A DNA stretch of 10,094 nt from DASYSA01 sp036003885 (lineage in GTDB: Bacteria > Acidobacteriota > Blastocatellia > UBA7656). A model generated the notes under the pieces. The model had not been told where the DNA came from and searched no databases. It saw only the letters and a list, made by a program, of their open reading frames with translations. Shown piece by piece: positions 5,288 through 10,094 of the stretch (positions are counted from its first letter, which is position 1; the number at the start of each line of letters is the position of its first letter). The DNA lies in the NCBI GenBank assembly GCA_036003885.1, contig DASYSA010000199.1, positions 1 to 10,094 on the forward strand. The letters are read 5' to 3'. Position numbers and translations under genes: made by a program.

Positions 5288-7471
5288 ATGATTCGCTTCG
5301 AGAGTATTGTAGAGAGGGTTCGAAAGAACCACCCCGGCGCCGATGAGGACCTGCTTCGCCGCGCCTACCTCTTCTCTGCGCGCGAGCATCGCGGCCAGAT
5401 CCGAAAATCGGGCGAGCCATATCTGGTCCACCCGCTTGAAGTTGCCAACATCCTGGCCGAACTCAATCTGGACCCCGTCTGCGTGGCGACCGGGCTTCTA
5501 CACGACATCGTCGAAGATACGAATACGTCGCTCGCCACCATAGAGGAATACTTCGGCCCCGAGATCGCCCACCTGGTCGATGGGTTGACCAAAATCTCCA
5601 AGCTCGACCACGCCTCACAAGAAGAACGCCAGGCCCTGAACATGCGGAAAATGCTGCTGGCAATGGTGGACGACGTGCGGGTGGTGTTGATCAAGCTCGC
5701 TGACAGACTCCACAACATGCGCACGCTCGAGTACCTGCCCGGCGAGAAGCGCCGTCGCATCGCCCAGGAGACCGTGGACGTATATGCCCCCATCGCCCAC
5801 CGACTCGGGATGAGTCGCGTGCGCGGCGAGTTGGAAGACCTCGCTTTCAAATACCTCGAGCCGGAAGAGTACCTGAAACTGAAGGAGCTGGTAGAAACCA
5901 GGCGTCAACGCCTGGAGGCATTTCTTGTCGATCTCAGGGAGCGAATGCTGGAGATGATGGGCGAGTCAGGCATTCAGGTGGTCCATCTCGAACAGCGAAT
6001 CAAGCGACTCTATTCAATCTACCAGAAGATCCGACGCCAACGCGTCACTATCGATCAGGTCTACGACCTGGTGGCAGTTCGCATTATCACCGAATCGGTC
6101 AAGGACTGTTATGCCGCGCTTGGCGTAATCCATACTGCGTGGAAGCCCATCCCGGGCCGCTTCAAAGACTGGATCGCAATACCGCGCGAGAATTTTTACC
6201 AGTCGCTGCACACGTCCGTAGTGGGCGAAGGCGGCCAGCCGTTCGAAGTGCAAATTCGCACCGATGACATGAACCGGGTCGCGGAAGAAGGCATCGCGGC
6301 GCACTGGAAGTACAAGGAGGGCCGGCGCGGCACTCACACGGATGAAGATGAGGCCTTCGTGTGGCTCAAACGGCTCGTTGAATGGCAGCAGGAGGTCAAG
6401 GACTCGCGCGAGTTCCTCGATTCCCTCAAGCTCGACCTCTACCCTAAAGAGGTCTACTGCTTCACTCCCAAGGGCAAGGTGATCGAGTTGCCGCGGGGCG
6501 CTACCCCCATCGACTTCGCGTTTACCATCCACACTCAGGTAGGCCTCACTTGCACCGGAGCGAAGGCTAACGGACGCATCGTCCCGCTCAGACATCAACT
6601 GCGCAATGGCGATGTGGTCGAGATAATGACCTCCCCCAACTCTCATCCGTCACGCGATTGGATGAACTTCGTCAAGACTTCCCGCGCGCGATCCAAGATC
6701 CGTCACTACCTGGCCGAAAGCGAGCGTACAACCGCCGTTGAGCTGGGTAAGAAACTGTTCGAGAAGGAAGCCGACAAATTCCGGCTTAACACGAAGAAGC
6801 TGATCAGCAGCGGTGAGCTTGAAAGAATTGCCCCGGATTACGGATGCGCCCGGGCCGATGACCTCCTGGCGGCAATCGGCTACGGCAAGACATTGCCTCG
6901 AAACGTGATCGCCAAGCTCCTGCCTCCGGAACGCGCGGGCGAACTCGAACAGGAGAAGAAGCCGACGCTTGCGCAGGTAGTCAAGCGCGCACTTGGCCTT
7001 TCAGATCGCATCGCAGTGAAAGGCATTGATGACATCATGGTTTATCGCGCGCGCTGCTGTAATCCGATCCGCGGGGAAGAGATCATGGGTTACATCACTC
7101 GGGGTAAGGGCGTAGCCGTGCACTCAACCAGGTGCCCAAATGCGCCGAGCCTGATGATCAACCCAGAGCGAGTCATCGAGGTCGAGTGGATGAAATCCGA
7201 CGGCGAACACCCGTCCGCCTTTCCAATCACAATGCGTCTGGTCACCGAAGACAGGCCCGGCATGGTCGCCGACGTCACCCAGGCGATAGCCGGGGTAGGC
7301 ACGAATATTCGCGACATACACGCGTCGATAGACGATGAGGGCCGCGGCCGGCTGGTGATCACCGCGGAGATTTTCGATATGAAGCACCTCGAAAAGATCA
7401 CGGGCGCACTCAAGTCCGTAAAGGGCGTAATGGATGTCGAACGCATAACGGGCGAAGCGGTGGAGGCCTGA
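5288..7471 (+). CDS. rel: Bifunctional (p)ppGpp synthetase/hydrolase (Rel/SpoT family)
   Basis: This cytoplasmic enzyme makes (p)ppGpp from ATP and GDP/GTP and also degrades it, controlling the stringent response. At 727 residues it is full length. The HD hydrolase domain has His48, His72-Asp73 (LLHDIVEDT) and Asp139 (KLADRLHNMRT), the expected metal ligands. In the synthetase, RFKD at 291-294 is the RxKD signature of bifunctional enzymes (RelA-only enzymes have ExDD), and Tyr304 in NFYQSLHT is the nucleotide-stacking residue, with FEVQIRT following. TGS spans about 389-449, the Cys590-Cys591 pair marks the conserved cysteine domain, and ACT spans about 646-724. Both activities look intact. 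ATG 5288 is the only start after an in-frame TAA at 5267; its ribosome site is weak (AGGG at 5271). It is probably transcribed alone and converges on the minus-strand genes. Confidence 0.95.
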   Translation: MIRFESIVERVRKNHPGADEDLLRRAYLFSAREHRGQIRKSGEPYLVHPLEVANILAELNLDPVCVATGLLHDIVEDTNTSLATIEEYFGPEIAHLVDGLTKISKLDHASQEERQALNMRKMLLAMVDDVRVVLIKLADRLHNMRTLEYLPGEKRRRIAQETVDVYAPIAHRLGMSRVRGELEDLAFKYLEPEEYLKLKELVETRRQRLEAFLVDLRERMLEMMGESGIQVVHLEQRIKRLYSIYQKIRRQRVTIDQVYDLVAVRIITESVKDCYAALGVIHTAWKPIPGRFKDWIAIPRENFYQSLHTSVVGEGGQPFEVQIRTDDMNRVAEEGIAAHWKYKEGRRGTHTDEDEAFVWLKRLVEWQQEVKDSREFLDSLKLDLYPKEVYCFTPKGKVIELPRGATPIDFAFTIHTQVGLTCTGAKANGRIVPLRHQLRNGDVVEIMTSPNSHPSRDWMNFVKTSRARSKIRHYLAESERTTAVELGKKLFEKEADKFRLNTKKLISSGELERIAPDYGCARADDLLAAIGYGKTLPRNVIAKLLPPERAGELEQEKKPTLAQVVKRALGLSDRIAVKGIDDIMVYRARCCNPIRGEEIMGYITRGKGVAVHSTRCPNAPSLMINPERVIEVEWMKSDGEHPSAFPITMRLVTEDRPGMVADVTQAIAGVGTNIRDIHASIDDEGRGRLVITAEIFDMKHLEKITGALKSVKGVMDVERITGEAVEA

Positions 7472-7560
7472 ATCGTCATCAAACCACCGGCCGACTCAAA
7501 AGCAACGTCCCCCCACCCCACCCCCTTCGAAAAGAGAGAAGGCCAACACAGATCTGGCTC

Positions 7561-7628
7561 GGCGGCTGCCCGACCTCCTATCGTCGTCAGTCTGGCAAAT
7601 ACATGACGAGTTCCGACGGGCAGCCGCC
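7561..7628. repeat. Large inverted repeat in the convergent spacer
   Basis: GGCGGCTGCCCG (7561-7572) is perfectly complementary to CGGGCAGCCGCC (7617-7628). Inside, TCGTCA (7584-7589) can pair with TGACGA (7604-7609). The element lies between the end of the Rel gene and the end of the minus-strand gene at 7641. There is no T-tract on either strand, so it is not a textbook intrinsic terminator. It may act as a two-way transcription block or be a dispersed palindromic repeat. Confidence 0.65.
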
Positions 7629-7640
7629 AAGAAGCAGATT

Positions 7641-8090
7641 CTAGAAAATCTCTGCCGCGATTTCGGTAAGCGCGTTCATCACTGGTCGCACAAATCGACG
7701 GTTTCCACTTCGCGTTCTAAACGCGCCCGCAAACAAAAGCCCGAAACCCACGCCGACGCCGAAGGCAATAAGGGCTGCGTTCACCGGCTTCTGACGCCCA
7801 TACTCCTTTGCCTGCTCGATACCACGGTTCAGCCCTTCGGTCGCCTCACGGCTATACTCTTTGGCTTGTTCATAAGTGCGGTTCAACCCTTTCGACGCCC
7901 CGTCGTATGCCTGAGAAACGGCCGCTTTCGCCTGGTCCGCTATCTTACTTGCGGTCTCGACGAAACCAGTCTCAGCACCTGCGCCCGGTTCGGTAGTCTT
8001 AGCCTCCTTTACTCCGTAACCCGCACGCCCGGACTCCGAACTGCCGCCGGACGTCATTCCTTGTTCTGATGTTTTATGCGTTGTGTCCAT
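7641..8090 (-). CDS. Small membrane protein with amphipathic repeats (YqjD/DUF883-like architecture)
   Basis: The function is unknown. The 149-residue product has a Gly/Ser/Thr-rich N-terminus (1-42) and an Ala/Lys/Glu-rich amphipathic helix region (about 43-100). This includes two copies of an 18-residue unit (GLNRTYEQAKEYSREATE and GLNRGIEQAKEYGRQKPV). One Gly-rich membrane segment (about 103-124) and a basic tail (RTRSGNRRF) leading to an amphipathic end follow. This layout resembles stress-linked tail-anchored proteins of the ElaB/YqjD type and LEA-like helices, but the similarity is architectural. ATG at 8090 has GGGAG 6 bases upstream; the alternative ATG at 8126 has no ribosome site. 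It is the last gene of the minus-strand group, 62 bases after its neighbour. Confidence 0.75.
   Translation of the reverse strand: MDTTHKTSEQGMTSGGSSESGRAGYGVKEAKTTEPGAGAETGFVETASKIADQAKAAVSQAYDGASKGLNRTYEQAKEYSREATEGLNRGIEQAKEYGRQKPVNAALIAFGVGVGFGLLFAGAFRTRSGNRRFVRPVMNALTEIAAEIF
7801..7891 (-). repeat. Imperfect 37-base direct repeat encoding the 18-residue unit
   Basis: Bases 7801-7837 and 7855-7891 are related copies offset by 54 bases (18 codons). They share blocks such as TACTC and GGTTCA, ending in CCCTT. They encode the repeated GLNR-xx-EQAKEY helix. The spacing keeps the frame and the helical register, pointing to internal duplication followed by drift. Confidence 0.65.
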
Positions 8091-8152
8091 GGTTGTCTCC
8101 CTCTCTATGAAATTTGAATCGTTCATTTAAGCATTTCTGCAACAGTGACTGA

Positions 8153-8662
8153 TCAATCAACCTGACCCCGCGAATTCGCACGCGCCGCGAACGAGTTCGG
8201 TTGCTCATCACGGTGTTCGGTCGGTGTGTCTTTTTGAATCGACGGGTCCCTGAGCTTCTTGCTAATCGCCGCCGTAACTATCGTCGACCCAAGGGACCAT
8301 AGAAGGTGTCCCATGCGGGCCCGCTTGATGAGCGGCAGTGCTCCCAGCCCATCTCGGAAACGTCCAGCAACGTCCTCCACGGTTTCCGCCAGCGCGTCCA
8401 TGATGCGGTCCTGCGGCGACGAGCGGCGCTTTATGAAGGCCGCCACCGTACAGGTTAGACCTGCGGTGACCCCTACCGCGATGAAGGGATGCTCGGCAAT
8501 GTAGGTTCGCCAATCCAGCGCCGCCTGGACGCGGTCGTTGAGTTCGTCCACGGTGTCACTGATCGAGTCCCGGTGCAGGGCAATGTCCCTGCGAATCGCT
8601 TCGGCGCTTCGATCGGTGGCTTCAACGTCGACCTGTCTGATCAAGTCATTTCCTTCAACCAT
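8153..8662 (-). CDS. DUF3618-like membrane protein
   Basis: The 169-residue product starts with a helical segment, AEAIRRDIALHRDSISDTVD (about 20-39) continuing as ELNDRV. It matches the DUF3618 style (I-E-x-x-R-x-x-I-x-x-T-V-D-x-L). A membrane segment follows at about 59-77, then a basic KRR stop-transfer, a helical stretch and a second weakly hydrophobic part at about 117-135, with a polar tail. DUF3618 proteins are of unknown function and often sit beside Holin-X/YqjE and YqjD-like genes, as here. ATG 8662 has GAGGAG 8 bases upstream. Its first 22 bases overlap the end of the preceding gene, so the two are probably translationally coupled. Confidence 0.8.
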   Translation of the reverse strand: MVEGNDLIRQVDVEATDRSAEAIRRDIALHRDSISDTVDELNDRVQAALDWRTYIAEHPFIAVGVTAGLTCTVAAFIKRRSSPQDRIMDALAETVEDVAGRFRDGLGALPLIKRARMGHLLWSLGSTIVTAAISKKLRDPSIQKDTPTEHRDEQPNSFAARANSRGQVD

Positions 8663-9060
8663 TCCTTATTCTCCTCGAGGGTATCAAGAGTCTGCTCAGG
8701 CTTCAGGGTCATCCGGCTCAGGATCCCGATGCTTACTGACGCCAAAACTCCCGAAATCAGCACCAGCCCTCCACCGATCACCAGGAGAGCTTGCCAGGCG
8801 CCTATGACTGGCGCGAGGGCGGCAGCTGCGGCTCCGCAAAGAGCCAGCAGCGCCGCCAGCCCCAGCGAGGCTGAAATCACCGCCCACAGGAGAGCTCTGC
8901 GAAGTATCACCACTTTCTCGCGTATCTCCTGTTTGGCGAGCGCAATCTCATCGCGGACCAGGTGGCTGGATTCGGTGGCCAGCCTGCTCAGCAATTCAGG
9001 CACTGACGATACTTGTCCCTCAGCATGCTGCCCGTAGCTACTTATGGATCGCGAGTACAT
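8641..9060 (-). CDS. YqjE/Holin-X-family (PF07332-like) membrane protein
   Basis: The 139-residue product has a family-typical amphipathic segment (about 20-54, VPELLSRLATESSHLVRDEI, then ALAKQEIREKV) followed by a helical hairpin of two membrane segments (about 56-83 and 90-115). A charged C-terminus follows. Databases name this family putative actinobacterial holin X or DUF1469 (YqjE); the holin label rests on topology, and most members, like this one, are far from any phage genes. ATG 9060 has GGAGG (9071-9067 on the minus strand) 6 bases upstream, inside the end of the preceding gene, whose stop is only 3 bases away. It clearly belongs to the same transcript as its neighbours. Confidence 0.82.
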   Translation of the reverse strand: MYSRSISSYGQHAEGQVSSVPELLSRLATESSHLVRDEIALAKQEIREKVVILRRALLWAVISASLGLAALLALCGAAAAALAPVIGAWQALLVIGGGLVLISGVLASVSIGILSRMTLKPEQTLDTLEENKEWLKEMT

Positions 9061-9063
9061 TGG

Positions 9064-9396
9064 CTACCTCCGCCTGATGAGCGCGCCCAGAAAGAGACCG
9101 ACGGCGCCGGCTACCAGCAAGCTGCGTCCAGGATTGCGACGGATCTGATTCGCAACGTCGGCTTTCACTTGTTGCATATCTGCCTGTTTGACGTAGTCTG
9201 CCGACTGATCCAGCCAATCCGCTGCATGCCCAAGCCCCTCAGAGCGGCCGTCTCGCAGCCCACCCGGAGACGACTTCTGATGCAGGGTTTCGGCTGCCTG
9301 ATGAAGTAACGCAGCCAACCTGGTCCTCATTGAATTCGGAACGCCTGAGTCAAGTTCCGGAAGTGCGTTGTGTGTTTGAGGGTCTGTTTGAATCAT
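9064..9396 (-). CDS. YqjD/ElaB-like tail-anchored membrane protein
   Basis: The 110-residue product has a polar, helical N-terminal part and a C-terminal anchor. The end, IRRNPGRSLLVAGAVGLFLG followed by ALIRRR, matches the YqjD/ElaB/DUF883 pattern (x-x-x-P-x-x-S-x-x-x-A-x-x-x-G-x-x-x-G-x-L-x-R-R). E. coli relatives are inner-membrane, stationary-phase proteins that bind ribosomes through the N-terminal part; whether this one does is unknown. ATG at 9396 is chosen because GAGGAA lies 7 bases upstream; an in-frame ATG at 9441 lacks a ribosome site. It heads the YqjE-like and DUF3618-like genes, mirroring the yqjD-yqjE-yqjK order. Confidence 0.78.
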   Translation of the reverse strand: MIQTDPQTHNALPELDSGVPNSMRTRLAALLHQAAETLHQKSSPGGLRDGRSEGLGHAADWLDQSADYVKQADMQQVKADVANQIRRNPGRSLLVAGAVGLFLGALIRRR

Positions 9397-9538
9397 AATG
9401 ACGTTCCTCTTAATCAGTGTGGGATTGTTGAACACTCTCATTGCGTCCGAGTTCGGGCGCCAATCTCCCGTACACTTTTTCGCGTTCTAACCAGCTCCGT
9501 TATTGATTTAGCAAAGAAGGGACCAGATGCCCCTGCTT

Positions 9539-9697
9539 TCACATTTTGTCGGCCAGACCAGCATTTCGATTGTTCATCAACCACGGGTCCACTTGAAAGC
9601 CGTATGAAGCTAAAACACGCGCACGCAAATCGTACAAAGGCGCTTTCTCTTTCTCCGCGTAGGACGATGTACCCGGCTTGATCAGGCGCACTTTCAT
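9539..9697 (-). CDS. Small hypothetical protein, 52 residues
   Basis: I do not recognise this protein. It reads MKVRLIKPGTSSYAEKEKAP, then LYDLRARVLASYGFQVDPWL, then MNNRNAGLADKM and a TGA stop. The composition is that of a real soluble protein: mixed charges, Tyr/Trp/Phe residues, no low complexity and no membrane segment. A ribosome site AAGGAAA (9710-9704 on the minus strand) lies 6 bases before the ATG. The gene is on the same strand as, and 142 bases upstream of, the YqjD-like gene, so it may share its transcript. It is shorter than usual gene-finder cutoffs and could be missed in annotation. Confidence 0.6.
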   Translation of the reverse strand: MKVRLIKPGTSSYAEKEKAPLYDLRARVLASYGFQVDPWLMNNRNAGLADKM

Positions 9698-9776
9698 TGT
9701 ACGTTTCCTTTTTTAGTTACGACGTTTCAGAGCTGGATATGAGGATTACAGTCTGGGGGCCGAGGCCGTTGTGGTT

Positions 9777-9788
9777 GCGTTATAACGC
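9777..9788. promoter_or_regulatory. Perfect 12-base palindrome GCGTTATAACGC
   Basis: GCGTTATAACGC is its own reverse complement. It lies 80 bases upstream of the 52-residue gene, and its TATAAC core could serve as a -10 box, though no good -35 box is seen at normal spacing. An operator is possible; chance cannot be excluded. Confidence 0.3.
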
Positions 9789-9844
9789 CCTCCGGCGGCC
9801 ACTGAACGCCAACCAACCCGCGAACCCCTAACCCGACGCCGCTT

Positions 9845-9859
9845 TACATTTCGAATGTA
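9845..9859. promoter_or_regulatory. Palindrome TACATTTCGAATGTA
   Basis: TACATT and AATGTA flank a TCG centre, giving a 15-base dyad, a common operator size. It lies in the divergent spacer well away from either start, and no regulator can be assigned. Confidence 0.3.
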
Positions 9860-9972
9860 CGCTCACCTGCGAGAGGGTTCTGTCCAATAGTGAACAAGGG
9901 CGAGAATAGTTTGTTGCACGGAGGGTTGGCTGTCCGTCACCCGGACCGCTGGGGTTCCACACCTCACGCTGT

Positions 9973-10002
9973 TGGACAATCGGCCCACGCATCTGAGATA
10001 AT
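9973..10002 (+). promoter_or_regulatory. Promoter of the RidA-like gene
   Basis: TGGACA (9973-9978) and GATAAT (9997-10002) each match consensus at 5 of 6 positions, with 18 bases between them, and a TG at 9994-9995 makes the -10 extended. Transcription would start near 10009, leaving a leader of about 42 bases before the ATG. Confidence 0.6.
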
Positions 10003-10050
10003 CTGCAATTTCAATCCAGCAGTGGATTCCTAACTGTGGAGTCAGACAAG

Positions 10051-10094
10051 ATGAAAGACCGGGTCCAGACTGACGGAGCTCCGAAAGCCATCGG
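10051..10094 (+). CDS. ridA: RidA-family (YjgF/UK114) protein, N-terminal fragment cut by window edge
   Basis: Only 14 codons are visible: MKDRVQTDGAPKAIG begins here (the last codon is incomplete). The APKAIG motif at this position, preceded by a short strand ending in T-D-x, is the typical RidA start, normally continuing as PYSQA. RidA proteins hydrolyse reactive enamine/imine intermediates made by PLP enzymes such as threonine dehydratase. GTGGAG (10036-10041) lies 9 bases before the ATG, and a good promoter precedes it. The frame is open to the window end. The call rests on a very short stretch. Confidence 0.65.
   Translation, partial: MKDRVQTDGAPKAI

Larger units (their letters stand above)
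9698..10050. other. Divergent intergenic region
   Basis: This stretch of 353 bases separates the minus-strand small gene from the plus-strand RidA-like gene. I see no coding frame of substance in it. It holds two palindromes (9777-9788 and 9845-9859), a small hairpin (GTCCG 9932-9936 with CGGAC 9942-9946) and a promoter for the plus-strand gene. Promoters for the minus-strand genes are expected here, but I cannot pick one with confidence. Confidence 0.55.

Noticed and set aside
6014..6646. A 210-residue minus-strand frame within the Rel gene.
   Set aside because: It lies wholly opposite a well-conserved synthetase/TGS coding region and is a by-product of high-GC codon use.
8489..9037. A 182-residue plus-strand frame opposite the DUF3618-like and YqjE-like genes.
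   Set aside because: It is Ser/Arg/Thr-rich with no domain pattern, whereas the minus strand has good ribosome sites, tight gene packing and recognisable families.
8641..9060. Reading the Holin-X-like gene as part of a prophage lysis module.
   Set aside because: No endolysin, spanin, structural, integrase or other phage gene is present, and the neighbours are YqjD/DUF3618-type chromosomal genes.
9370..9681. A 103-residue plus-strand frame near the right end.
   Set aside because: It overlaps the YqjD-like gene start and the 52-residue minus-strand gene, has a Cys/Arg/Ser-rich composition and no ribosome site.
1..10094. Search for CRISPR arrays, tRNA genes, insertion sequences or toxin-antitoxin and defence genes.
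   Set aside because: I saw no regularly spaced repeats, cloverleaf sequences, transposase motifs or defence-type domains in the window.

Overview
The window looks like chromosomal DNA of a GC-rich, didermic bacterium, most likely an Acidobacteriota (Blastocatellia-like). This is an inference from gene style: a TonB with long proline and glycine tracts and a characteristic C-terminal domain, next to exbB and two exbD genes, a lipoprotein and a bifunctional Rel enzyme. No rRNA or other phylogenetic marker is present. There is no tRNA, CRISPR array, transposase or phage gene, and the window appears to be mostly core genome.

Plus strand, left to right. (1) The 3' part of secF (1-1323), cut by the left edge; its periplasmic region carries two ComEA-like helix-hairpin-helix repeats that ordinary SecF lacks. 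(2) A 372-base spacer with a probable promoter, a palindrome over its -10 box and a structured leader. (3) A tonB-exbB-exbD-exbD-TPR lipoprotein operon (1696-5170): a proton-motive-force-driven motor energising outer-membrane transport, with hairpins between several cistrons, closed by a strong intrinsic terminator at 5202-5231. (4) A full-length bifunctional (p)ppGpp synthetase/hydrolase gene (5288-7471) with intact HD, synthetase, TGS, CC and ACT regions.

After a 169-base convergent spacer with a large GC-rich inverted repeat, the minus strand holds a compact set of small membrane proteins, transcribed from right to left: a 52-residue soluble-looking protein (9539-9697), a YqjD/ElaB-like tail-anchored protein (9064-9396), a YqjE/Holin-X-like protein (8641-9060), a DUF3618-like protein (8153-8662) and a Gly/Ala-rich amphipathic-repeat protein with one membrane segment (7641-8090). 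The middle three are tightly packed (3-base gap, then a 22-base overlap) and resemble the enterobacterial yqjD-yqjE-yqjK arrangement, a stress-associated inner-membrane module of poorly known function.

The right end has a 353-base divergent spacer with two palindromes and a good promoter, then the first 14 codons of a plus-strand gene whose start reads like RidA, the enamine/imine deaminase.

No single dramatic new system is visible. The most noteworthy items are the SecF with duplicated helix-hairpin-helix repeats, the unannotated 52-residue gene, the small-membrane-protein cluster, the structured tonB leader and the hairpin between the Shine-Dalgarno and start of the second exbD.
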